The notes beneath the pieces are model-generated. The model worked only from the letters and a program-made list of their open reading frames with translations. It did not search any database and had not been told where the DNA came from. A stretch of 64,000 nt of DNA. Source: Phoronis australis (taxonomy: Eukaryota > Phoronida > Phoronidae). Positions 1 through 11,225 of this stretch are shown here, one piece after another. How positions within the stretch are numbered: position 1 is the stretch's first letter; every line of letters starts with the position of its first letter. Both the position numbers and the translations under genes were made by a program. The DNA lies in assembly GCA_002633005.1 (NCBI GenBank), contig NMRA01000187.1:154191-218190 (forward strand), read 5' to 3'.

Positions 1-2878
1 CCCAACTTTTGCTGCAGCTCACAGTCAAACTTCACTAACTACTGCAAGTTTTCCTGTAGTTCATGGTTAAATATCTAATCGGTAGCCGTAGTTCATGGTC
101 ACACTTGAGGACGGAACTTTCGCTGTAATTTATAGCCACCCTTCTAGTAACTTTGCCCAACATTTTGGTCTTGTCTTACGTGTACTAATTTGATTCCAGA
201 TTTAGCGAACTGTACTTCATTGATCTTATTTGAGACACATTTGCGCAGAAGAGCACTGGTGAAACCTGGCTTATGTTTAAAACCCCGCTATGTGACTTAA
301 CGTTCAAAGCTGAATTTTAAGACCAAAACCGCTACTGATAGTACCAAAACAGTTACAGGGTCGGCCAAACTTGCACCGTTTCCAGTCAATGACCCTGCGG
401 TACACTTCAATCAATCGTGACGGAAGAAAGTAATTGCTATGGTTACAAGAGTATCATGACTTCAGTTTCCGAGATTTAACCTCGTGACTTCAATGTTTGT
501 GAGATAGAATAAGGTGAAGTGTTGCTTTAACATTTCAACCTAAAATGTGTGAAACAATGAACCACTGACATCAAAAGGACAAGTTGTTTATCACTGTGAA
601 CTGTCCGTTTATGAAACAGTCAGGGATCACTGTGAACTGTCCCTTTATGAAACAGGGAGCTACTACCCGTTTGTGAACTTTGACTGACATCTATAGGACA
701 AGTTGTGTACCAAAAATCCTCAATCGCATGTACTGTAGAACCCCTATATAACACAGCGTCATGACTGCCCTACTCAACGAATGCATGTGCCGTCAAACCT
801 GGAATCATCTCACAGACGAAACAACAATTTTCCCGCCTACAAGCTACATGTATAATAGACATTGTGAGGAGCGAGCTCGCCGCGCCTCACGCCCCGCTGG
901 GGCGAACTATCGCAGTCCACTAGGGCGGACACGTTTTAAATAGATTACACCATGAACTGTTGATGAAACCAAACGGCAAATAGTCATGTTAAAAACAATA
1001 TTATATTTTAGTTAACGTATTAAACAGATTGAGAATACACCGAGGTCGAACCACTATCATTTCTCCATCTAGAAATGATGGTAGAAACAACAGTATTTTT
1101 AACAATTCTCGTATTTTAGATGAACTTAGTACGAGAATACAATATAGTATAGACTAACATGGTAAATTACGCGATCCATGATTTACGATTAGACTACACG
1201 GAAGTAACTTCATAATTTCATGATTTCTATATATGTCGCAAATTTTATTAGGATTCAGAGAAGCCTGTTGGTAAATCTAAACTTAAATATAGTGATAGAA
1301 AATGGCAGACTGGTGCTACAGTATAATAATGATAATATTAATGGAATGAAAAAGATATTGGTTTGTTCAAAATAACTTGTCAAATTGCCTAATTCAACCG
1401 ATAATGCACTCAAAAGTGGATTTTGAAATAGATGATGTTCCTGTTTTGTGGTTGTACGGCTGAAGAACGCATTCATGTGGTTATTGTTGAGATGAGATGA
1501 ATACTTCGGGAAGTTCCTGTGATCGTTGTTGAGATGGGATGCATACTTTGTTAAGTTCCTGTGATCATTGTTGCGATGAGATACATACAATGTTTTTCGG
1601 GAAGTTCCTGTGATCATTGTTGAGTGAGATAAGTTAACTTCGGGAAGTTCAAGTATTAGGATTGCCTAAATTTCCAACTTGATACAATAAAATCCGATGT
1701 GTTTTTGTCATTTTATTACAAATCGCTGATTCACCATGTTGTCTCCCACTATATTCACCAAAATAAAAGCCGGTGTCGTCTTTACGCCTACTCCGTCATT
1801 CAATTAAAACTTGAGTATTCTAAATGTATTCTGCATGTGTTAACCTTTCACAGAAGGAAGCTTAAATGTTTATGGAGACACAACTTGTGACAAATTTATC
1901 ATAAAATCAAACCAGTTTATTACGTCCGTGAACCCTTTGAACTAGTTATTACCGTGTAGTTATGCACGTAACGGCGCGTCTGATGCTTACAGTCTTTCTT
2001 AAATCATTGTTCCACCAATGTGTCCCACTTAATACTCACTTAGACGGCTTGTGTCTATTCGTAGTATCATCTGTTGTTCAAATAAATGTCAGGACTCATA
2101 TAATGGCGCAGTATTTCTACATGAGTTGTCATCCGCCTAATTTTGCGATAACCAGTCATAAAACTACGAGGAGGTGTCACCCGACTGATTGGCAATTTAA
2201 ATAGGCAAATAATGCTCTCCTCATAAATTTCCTATCCAATCAATGTTTTATTAAACTCCTGTCCAGATAGAGATATGTATTAAAACGTCGTGAAGACGGT
2301 TCATGAAAACCCAGTTCAGCCAAAGAGCCGTCCAGGTGAGAGTCAGACGTACAGAGCTCTTATGCGTCTATGCAAATTCGACAAGGTTAAGATTTCAGGT
2401 ACTATAACATTATTGATATTGCCATTAGAGAGATAATTATCCTGCAGAGGATACTCGTAAGATAACAATGCCAAAACCGGCGCACATCATTTACTCAGAA
2501 TAGTCGTATAACGGATAACATTCGTGTATTTGCATGCTACGATTAGGAATGCCTGCCATACAATACATGTATATTCACAGCCAGAAGAGGCGCGTATTGA
2601 ATGTTGTCCAGCGCACAATATCCGCCGTAAGGCAAAATGTTCATACTGTACGTACGTAAAAACCCCGTTTATATGCAGCACTTTTGCAGCACCGTGAGAG
2701 AATATACACCACTCGCAAATTTTTGCTAGAAGATTCTTCTAGAAGACTCTTGTGATTTAATTGCCTTACACTTGATTATTCATATGGCTATCCTCGGTCC
2801 GACGGAATATACGATATATGAAGTACCTCTACAAGTAACCTGGGTCTAGCAGGGGTGTAAATGATAAGTGCGGATTTC

Positions 2879-3070
2879 ATCTCCTATGGGGTACCCTGGG
2901 CCTGATTACTCCTATGGGGTACCCTGGGCCTGATTACTCCTATGGGGTACCCTGGGCCTGATTACTCCTATGGGGTACCCTGGGCCTGATTACTCCTATG
3001 GGGTACCTTGGGCCTGATTACTCCTATGGGGTACCCTGGGCCTGATTACTCCTATGGGTATCCTGCGCCC
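2879..3070. repeat. 28-bp minisatellite, about 6.5 copies
   Basis: A unit built around CTCCTATGGGGTACCCTGGG followed by CCTGATTA repeats head to tail with almost no divergence. The last copy decays into TATCCTGCGCC. It contains a KpnI-like GGTACC palindrome in every unit. No coding role is suggested. Confidence 0.95.
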
Positions 3071-3591
3071 AGCGATTGTAAACGCTACGTGTGGAGTAAT
3101 TAGATACATGTAAACCTATGGACTGGTGGAAGAATACATTTAATAAACAAGACTTGTAATGGTAAAGTTGGAATGGATCAATATGGCCTCGCGGAGTTTT
3201 GTCAAGAATTCCTCAAACGTACTTTAAGCAGAGAAAAATCCAGCTGTCTGAAAGTCATCAGGGCCAGACCATCAGATTGTAATAAGACATTAAAATGAGA
3301 GCAGGACTTCAGTGGTAACCAAATTGTAGATAGCTTTTACGAAGTTGCAATGGCAACTACTGATCATGAAACGTAGTCATGAGAAATTAGTACAGTCACA
3401 GCGTGTAGTTTTGCTTTGTACGACAACCTCAGGGCGTCCAGTTGATTTTAACAAAATGCCAGATTTTCCTATGGCCTTGATGGAGCCGGTAAAAGTCACA
3501 TATTTATTTATTATCGCTCCTCAACTCTTGTTCACACTTTTAATGCAAGCAAAAATGTGGACAGAAATCATTATCTTTTATTTGTAGTGTG

Positions 3592-3652
3592 CTTACTGGT
3601 CACGTCACTACTGGTCACGTCACTACTGGTCACGTCACTACTGGTCACAACG
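3592..3652. repeat. 15-bp minisatellite, four copies
   Basis: Units of CTGGTCACGTCACTA in tandem. The same unit forms a second array at 4091-4207, so the two arrays are related. Each unit carries TCACGTCA, one base off a cAMP-response element palindrome. Confidence 0.93.
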
Positions 3653-4090
3653 CCAGAAATTTGTAACATGCCCTACTGCGCATGCGCTAAATTTTGCCAG
3701 CAGCCCTCCATAAGAAATACACTAGAGCAGGCTATAATCAGGAATTTATAAGCGAGGGGAGATAACTGCACAATTTGCCGATAGCCTGTCGCATAGAGTG
3801 TATGTTAAGACTTGTTGCTGCCAAATATCAGCGTCATTGGTGAAAATTTTTCCACGTCTCTTGAAGTTTGAAGTTTGCCCCATTCAGGCCTATGTTAACG
3901 ATCGTCCGGAAGCCCATATTTGAGCGCATAGCTCATTTTGAAGTCAAGTTTGTGGCTGAATTCATTTTGCCATCGGATTTGCCGATAGCGGAGGTGATTA
4001 CCAGGAGTACTCAGAGGTTGCTGGTCCAAATTTCATGCTGTTTTTCGAAAATTTTTCCACGTCTCTTGTGTTCAGAAAATGGATCCACGN

Positions 4091-4207
4091 CACGTCACTA
4101 CTGGTCACGTCACTACTGGTCACGTCACTACTGGTCACGTCACTACTGGTCACGTCTCTACTGGTCACGTCACTACTGGTCACGTCTCTACTGGTTACAT
4201 CACCACT
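4091..4207. repeat. 15-bp minisatellite, second array of about 8 copies
   Basis: Same CTGGTCACGTCACTA unit as the array 440 bp upstream, beginning directly after a single N at 4090. The text before both arrays also shares a segment (GAAAATTTTTCCACGTCTCT), so a larger local duplication or an assembly join is likely. Confidence 0.92.
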
Positions 4208-4985
4208 GGGTAGTTCACGGATACAATTTCAAAATCTGCTAATCCCTGACATAGTCACAGTTCTTGTACCCGGGGTAGATATTCATAATTTATGCAAGTG
4301 TAAAAAATCCTTAACAAGACTACTTTTAAACGATTCTACATTTAAAACGGTTTGAGCCCAAGTCTTTAAGTTTTGATCTTAAATCTGATTATAAAAATGC
4401 AAAATTGAGTTTGCCAATGAAAACCTTGCGTCATTGCTTGCATGGATCTAAAAATATTCACATTGTTAACGATAAACGTGTACATTAAGTGAATTGTGTT
4501 TATTTTTATATTGAGTTATGTTTATTTTAATATTGAGTTGTGTTTATTTTTAAATAGATAGCACGTTGAAGGGGCCTCCATTAGGAACACTATTTAATAA
4601 AGCTGGTTTGCATTAATATTCAGTTTGTGCTGGTTGCACAAAAATATAGTCATCGGTTATATGTAACTTGTCCTTATACATGTACGTGCTGTTGCGCGGG
4701 TAGTGGGAAATAGCAGCGGCTAAACTAGGAGTGAACCGATCGAGTGTTCATTGCAAGAGACAGGAATGAAGAGACCGTGTTCAAAGCTTCAAGCAGAATT
4801 TCTGTCACCTGTCAGATTTTAGTAGGCAATTAAGGTGTGCGGCTGTGAGATTCTTCCCCTAAGCAGTACAAATTTCTTTCCAGAACTCTTGACCCTGCCG
4901 TAACACAAAGCACGGTAATCATACATTCTTAAGTTTAAAGGGAAAACTACGAATGCATTTAAAATATTGTTTAGTACTTAGATGT

Positions 4986-5150
4986 CAGTGGCAGATTTAG
5001 AGGGGGCCAAGGGGGCAACGGCCCCCCATAAAATTCTCCCAGCTTCCATTTGGCAGTTCGGGAGTGCGAATGTCTCAGTGAAGGGCAGAACTTTGGCTAA
5101 TACTCTACTTGCCGTGCGCTCCCCAACTCAAAATCCTGGATCCGCCCCTG
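4986..5150. mobile_element. MITE, CAGTGGCGGAT-end family, 5-bp target duplication
   Basis: The left end reads CAGTGGCAGATTTAGAG and the right end is the inverted CCAGGATTTTGAG-type sequence ending in GGATCCGCCCCTG. The pentamer GATGT sits directly outside both ends (4981-4985 and 5151-5155). The interior is G/C-tract rich and non-coding. The CAG...CTG ends recall hAT elements. The 5-bp duplication is shared with copies at 14309 and 19865. Confidence 0.75.
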
Positions 5151-7165
5151 GATGTATTTACAAAAGTTGCACCATGAATGTATACTTACTGAGGTAGAAA
5201 GCCAGCTAGCTGTATGAAACTGTCGTCAACATACAGCTAGGTAGCCGTGCGTAGAGCTCCGTTAGACACCGAAATTTCACACAACCCAGGTGCTCAGCTC
5301 GTCACCTCGTTGTGAAACTTAGAGCTAAAAACAAGGGTGCATGCAGAATCTGGGAATGAATCGACATTTACAGTGCCCGTTACAGCCGTTTATAGAAGTA
5401 AACGAAATCTAATAAACGTTATTTTTCGTAATCCTCCGCCTTTGTAACAAAGGAAAATCGTGCCGTCGTTTTGAAAACAGTGCAATCTCGTGACACACGC
5501 ACGTACGCGCCATTTCCCAAAATTTTGCTATATCTGAAATTGTTTTTTTGGTATTAAAATAGTATAAACTTGTAACGAAATGAAACCACTTCCGATTGTT
5601 ACGACTCGCAACCTACACAGTTGATTGAAGAACATGGAAATTGGTCCGATAGGTGACGCAATGGCGCCCAAAGAGCGCATCGCAATTTTAGCGGCAGAAT
5701 AACTGAAGAACGCCAATTTTCCAACACCCGGGTAAATAATTTAGTTTACTCGAGGAAGAGTAAAATTTTTTTAATGAGGCATCTTTACTTTTGGCGGCGA
5801 CAGGCTTGATGAATTACATATGCAACAGAAGCCGGGGGGAGTGAAATTAAGCCGACGAAGTGACGTCACCCAGGCCTTTGAGCCGACCGACTGACGTCAC
5901 CAAGGCCAGTACGAAACTAGCCACCGTCCCTCTGCGTGCGCGAATAAACGGCCCGCGAGAAAAAAATAGAACACCTCGAATCCAAATAAGGGGCCGATGC
6001 AATACCTGGGACCAAGGCGGTGCTGAAACGGGCGCGACTAAGGTCTGTAGTGGAGCGGGGGAGACGGAGTTTGTGCAAACGATGCATTTTATATAATAGA
6101 TTTATATGATAGATATATTCCTGAGTAGTATCACTACCGTTATAGTCCAACACAGATGTTAAAATTAACGTATTTGGCGAATGTGCACAGAAAGGAGTTC
6201 TGATGGTGTGCATTATGCCCCGACACTTTAACAAAAAACAAAATTTACTAAAAATATTGTTGAAACTTCCTGCACAACTGAACGTCACGTTTGAATAACT
6301 GAAAGATAGTACTTTCAAAGCCATCCCACAAAGCGTTGCAGGGCCAAAGTTGTGTCCCTTTTTGAGGACAGTGCGCGTGCCTATACATGTACATACAAAG
6401 GACGTTTACCCGTGCCTATATGTGAAACACTTGAGCGAGCATTTTTTCTAAAAAAATCGTACTATTTCGTACTATTTCGGACTTTATCGCACAGGCCTAA
6501 AAACTGTCATACTCGGCAATGGTGCTCTGTATACATGTACTATTGAAATACTGGAACATAACGATTGAGTAAAAATGAACATTTTAGGGGTTCGAATCAA
6601 AATTCAAATAATCCGGTTAACTTTCGATCTATAATTATTTGACAAGTCTTATACGTCTTAAGGAACTTGTGATAACAAATCTTTGTATTGCCTGTGGCTT
6701 ATATTTTCGCGTGATCCAACGATTTGTTTCAAAAGTGTTTATTGTTGTGAGTGTTTGAATCGATGTGGAAAAGGGCCGTAAGAGGTCAGGGTAGGAGATT
6801 AATGGCGCACCGGGGGTATCTTTCTATGGCTTTTTGGTGTGTACAGATTGTGACGTGGGGCGAGTATCTCCGGTAAGACGCACCATTCTAGGATTGAGCT
6901 CCACTTTTTTCCCGATTTCTTCATCATAACTCACAAATTCCACACTTTCGCGTACATTATTTCATTTAGAACAACTAAAAATCTAACTTCACTATTTGTT
7001 TAGTATAAACATCAAAATGATTCATTTATTTGGCATAAAAGGTAGTTTTGTATTCTCCCACTAGATGATTTAGCATAAGACTTAGTTCCCTGCTTGTTAA
7101 ATCTAATTTCCTCGTTTCTTTTTTTTAAATTTAGCCTAGCAGGTTTTAACTGCGTGTGTGACAAC

Positions 7166-7281
7166 CGTGGATATACATCTCCATGGTTACAACCGTAGAT
7201 ATACATCCATATGGTTACAACCGTAGATATACATCTCTATGGTTACAACCGTACATATACATCACCATGGTTACAATAACT
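7166..7281. repeat. 28-bp tandem repeat, four copies
   Basis: Units of GGTTACAACCGTAGATATAC plus ATCTCCAT repeat four times with a few substitutions. Confidence 0.9.
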
Positions 7282-9009
7282 GAGACAATAACACTGAGAA
7301 TTATGTGAATTTTTAATTTCAACATTTCAACATTTTCAACTAATTCTTTGGCAAGTTAAACGAACAAGAGCAACGTCAAATGCGGTTAATATTTATATTT
7401 GTAAAATACACCTATGAGTGGGATCAACAATGCTAGTATCAAATTATCCAGGCTAAAGTATTCACGAGATCTATTTAAACCTCCTTCCGTGCCCGCCATT
7501 GATATTGGCAGAGCTGTGGAGTCCACTGTCTCTCTCTATAATAATCACTGTCGCATCTAATAGGTGGCGCTGAAACTAAACAACACTTCTGTGAGAAATC
7601 AAAACATATCCCAAAAACCATACTCGGACGAGTTTCATTAAGATATTGCAAGAAGTGTTATTTTGTCATATCAAATTAAGAAATTGGTTTAGACAGAAAT
7701 GTTGCGATAAGCCATACACATGTACATACTTCGTAACAGTGGCTCCAGTAGAATGGCAGATATTCTCTTTCCTAAAATATCACAAGCAACATTAAACAGA
7801 AGGCATGTCTTTAAAATCACCGTTTCTTTGTCTAAGCAATAAAATCACCGCCCATATGGCCTGACGCGCCTTGATACACTAGATTTTATCGGTAAACCTA
7901 CACATGTGTGTATTGTACAAATAACAATCCCACGCGGGTCACAGCAGTGATTTGAGTCAAGCAGAGATCTAACTCGGAACAGCGGTTGCCAAGTCGAGAA
8001 CGGGCGCGGCACGGCGCAGAAGCCGGCAACAAGTTTTCTTTGAGTCAAAAATCGCAAAACGAGCAGTTTAATGTCGAAAGGGCAACCTTATGATATCCAA
8101 TCCTTTTCGTCTGCTGGCCTACATGTCTCTTCAAATAATTTCCTCGTGATCTGCAACAATTTGTCGATATTTGCAAAGATAACATCCTCATTATAAAGGG
8201 ACATAAGAGCGACTTCACGTGGTCTCGCTGTAGGCAGCTCATGGCACAAACGTCCAATTAAATTTAATAGCAGCTGTATTCTAACAATACAAAACCGTGA
8301 GTTCCGCCGTGAAAAACCTGAACATGCATTAGATAACTATAAATGTCTCTTATCCGTTTCCTGTTGCAGATTTCAGGCTGGCAATTTGACCTCAGAGTTA
8401 TTGAACAATTTGACGCAGACGACTTAGAAGGGATCGTGTCTCTAGACAAATGCGAGGGAGATTTACCGACTCACGGGCCGATTTGTCAGTGTAGGTGTGG
8501 AGTAACATTCCGGGAGTAGAACATGTAGTTTGTTAACGGAGTTCTGTGGAAAGTATGCCCGTGAACGCAATTGATCCTGGTCGAGTTTGTGTCGAAAGGA
8601 ATACATTCTAGAAATTTATTGTAAGTAACTCTGCTGGCAGTTGGTTTTAAAACTAATCAAACTTGGAATTAGCCTTACGGTGCTAAGCGGTGAGCATTCA
8701 AGTTTTTTGTCACCACGTGTAGATTTTTTGCACATTTAAGTGACGCAATCGTGCACGGTATATTGACTTGTTCCTAGCAGTGACTGGGCAACTGGCTCAA
8801 GACTGGCCATACGTTTGAAGTTCAGTAACTTTGCAAGGAAGGCTGACCCTCAGGAGAAAGGCGCAGCTCGGTCCTCTAACCAATGATTATTTTCAGTCCT
8901 AAGTTCATGTTGATGTCCACCCTGTTACGGCTACACATTCGTAAACTTACTCTCCTGGTATTCTGCATTGTTTATCGTTGAAATGTTCAGCACTGATGCT
9001 AACATAATC

Positions 9010-9243
9010 CCACAGACAATATGCTTGTCTCAGTATTATGCTGTACAGACAGTATGCTTATCTCTGTATTATACTGCACAGGAAGTATTATTGTCTCTGT
9101 ATTATACTGTACAGGCAGTATGCTTGTCTCTGTATTTTACTGTGCAGACAGTATGCTTGTCTCTGTATTATACTGTACAGACCGTATGCTCGTCTCTGTA
9201 TTATACACAGAGGACGCACATCTTCCTACAGACAGTATGCTTG
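9010..9243. repeat. 33-bp tandem repeat, about 7 copies
   Basis: Units containing TGTCTCTGTATTATACTGTA followed by CAGACAGTATGCT repeat with moderate divergence. All three plus-strand frames stay open through the array, which is a property of the repeat and not evidence of a gene. Confidence 0.9.
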
Positions 9244-10019
9244 TAATTTATTTATTCTCTGTAGTTTGTTATATAGCTGCATTAAGATTATACTGAACCG
9301 AGAAAAATTCCAATTTTTGCCAATTTCGGAACATCACATCTGAAAAGTGAATGAACGAATCCACACGAAACTTTAAGATACTTTGCTTTATACGCTGTTC
9401 TCCACTTGTCTAAAAATATGATTACGTGCGCGCCTATGCGTGCTCGTAAATTGTAGTGTATACTGTACATGTACTGTAGGCTGATGGCGTTTACTGAGTG
9501 CAAATAAACGACAGCTGCTACTTTTTTCTTTAAAACAATATTCAAAATATGTTCCTCGTTTGCGTGAGAGGCTATTGTGATTTTTATGATGTAAGTTGCA
9601 TGAAAAGGAAATGAAATGATTATTGTTAGAAGAATGTAACAGCGTTTTTGAGATTTTATCTTAAACATTTATATCATGCGAAATGTTTTGCTAGGGATGT
9701 AAATTTTCCTACAAAGCAAGGTCACGTGACCTTATCAGTAGCAGGTTGGGCAATAGTAAAATTTAGAAGAACTTATAACTTCAAAAATAAATGCTTTAGC
9801 TGAGTTAAATTTTAAAATTTTGTAGATATTTGACTAAAGATACGCTCCCGTTGGTAGGTCTAACATAACCTAAACCCATTCTGTCCAAAACTAGTCATGT
9901 GATTTTGGCCGCACAGTTTAAAGTTTACCTTTGTCTTGTTCCGTACTCATTTCAAATGACATTTGACCTCGGGAAGGACTGAAAGTTCGTTATTTCTCCA
10001 GAATTAGCTCATCTAATTC

Positions 10020-10474
10020 CTCGCTGGTTCCCTGCGTGTCTCTAGATGGTCGGTAGCCAGCACGCAGGTATCTCTAAATTTTCCTCTTGAATTTTCTTTA
10101 CACCGGCGTTGCCTAGTCGAATTCTCAACAGGCAGCGCTTGACGCAAATATGCATCTTTCTACTGTCGATGACTTTTGTTTACGATGCTGTCCTGCATTC
10201 ATACAGTATGAATTACACACAGGTTAAATCGGCCAGATACGCGTTTATTGTACATCTACGTGCTTCAAGCACGCGGCAATTAAACATCTCTGCAGAAATG
10301 AAATAGTTGCTGCGACGCCACTTGCATGACAAGGCTAAAAATCGTTCACAGTTCGCCAATTTTCACGGTAAAGCTAACCAATGACTGCTGAGGTTACTTC
10401 AACCTAGCAGCAACCAATGCTAAAACCACTGCGTGATACCTGGGTGCTGGCTAGGCACGTAAGGAACTAGCGAG
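10020..10474. mobile_element. MITE with about 40-bp inverted ends and 8-9 bp target duplication
   Basis: The left end starts CTCGCTGGTTCCCTGCGTG and continues to TAGCCAGCACGCAGGTATC. The right end is the inverted complement CTCGCTAGTTCCTTACGTG...TAGCCAGCACCCAGGTATC. Flanks are ATCTAATTC (10011-10019) and ATCTAATTT (10475-10483), eight of nine bases alike. The TIR and duplication sizes suit a Mutator-like or Merlin-like MITE. It lies about 320 bp upstream of the synaptotagmin start codon. A diverged copy in opposite orientation lies at 52842-53165. Confidence 0.8.
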
Positions 10475-10795
10475 ATCTAATTTCATGTCACGTGAACGTA
10501 ACGTCAACCAGTGAGCTAGTCATCCCACGTGAGTTGTACAAATAGCGAACTGAATATAATCATCTGCACGCTGTAGGCTGGCACCAGTCTATACACCACA
10601 AAGCCTTTTTGTTTGATATAATAATGGATGTTGGTAGTTTCTCGGAATTTATCGATGCTGTGCGACCTCGCAACAAAACTGTTCTTTTTTCAACTTGAAC
10701 TGTCAGATTGTATCGTTTCAGTATCTGAACGCGACTCGCATATTACTGCTGACATGAGAAGGCGCTGAACTTTACATGGCCAGCTCGGCTTTGCC

Positions 10796-11225
10796 ATGGC
10801 TCAAGCTGATCTACCACCGTACGTGGTCGCTATTTGCATCATTTTGCCTGTGGTCATCTTAATATTGCTCTGTTTGCTTCTGTTTATATTCTGCTCCAAA
10901 AAGTATAAACTAAACTGGTTTGAAAGGAATTTACTGGAACAGGAGCAAGAGAAACAGACCATCATTCACAGTACATATTCGACAAACGGAAGTACAGGCA
11001 GTCGCAAAAACAGTGCTGTTAAGTTCAAGGAAGACCATCATTCGCCCGCCACGCCTTTCCATTCGCGTAGGAAATCGAGCATATTCCAATATAGTCCGTT
11101 GACTGAGCCGCGTGGAAACTCACAAGAGGATGAATTCTGGGTACCCCCCGCCGTCTTGGAGCGAAAGAGAGGGCAGAGTGTGGTTACACTGGCGTCGACG
11201 AGTTCCCCCTGTCATGAAAGCGAAG
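10796..11225 (+). CDS. synaptotagmin exon 1 (start, membrane helix, linker)
   Basis: Starts with MAQADLPPYVVAIC, followed by a run of Ile/Leu/Val and then FIFCSKKYK. It ends one base into a codon at a GTAAGT donor. The linker has several RKS/RKNS sites that could be phosphorylated. Cysteines in the helix could be palmitoylated, as in other synaptotagmins (inference). Confidence 0.92.

Larger units (their letters stand above)
1..10019. other. 5' flank of the synaptotagmin gene, no gene seen
   Basis: No open frame here has the length, composition or splice context of a real exon. The stretch holds several tandem repeats (two 36-bp units near 590-660, about 54-bp units near 1487-1650, and those listed separately), one MITE at 4986-5150, a GC-rich patch around 865-935, and a 31-bp duplication carrying two TGACGTCA palindromes near 5852-5908. 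Regulatory sequence for the gene starting at 10796 may lie in the last few kilobases, but I see no clear promoter motif. Confidence 0.6.

Noticed and set aside
5917-6324. 135-residue minus-strand frame
   Set aside because: No family motif, no splice context and unremarkable composition. Likely chance.
8968-9343. Three overlapping frames of about 90-100 residues
   Set aside because: Produced by the 33-bp tandem repeat, not by selection for coding.
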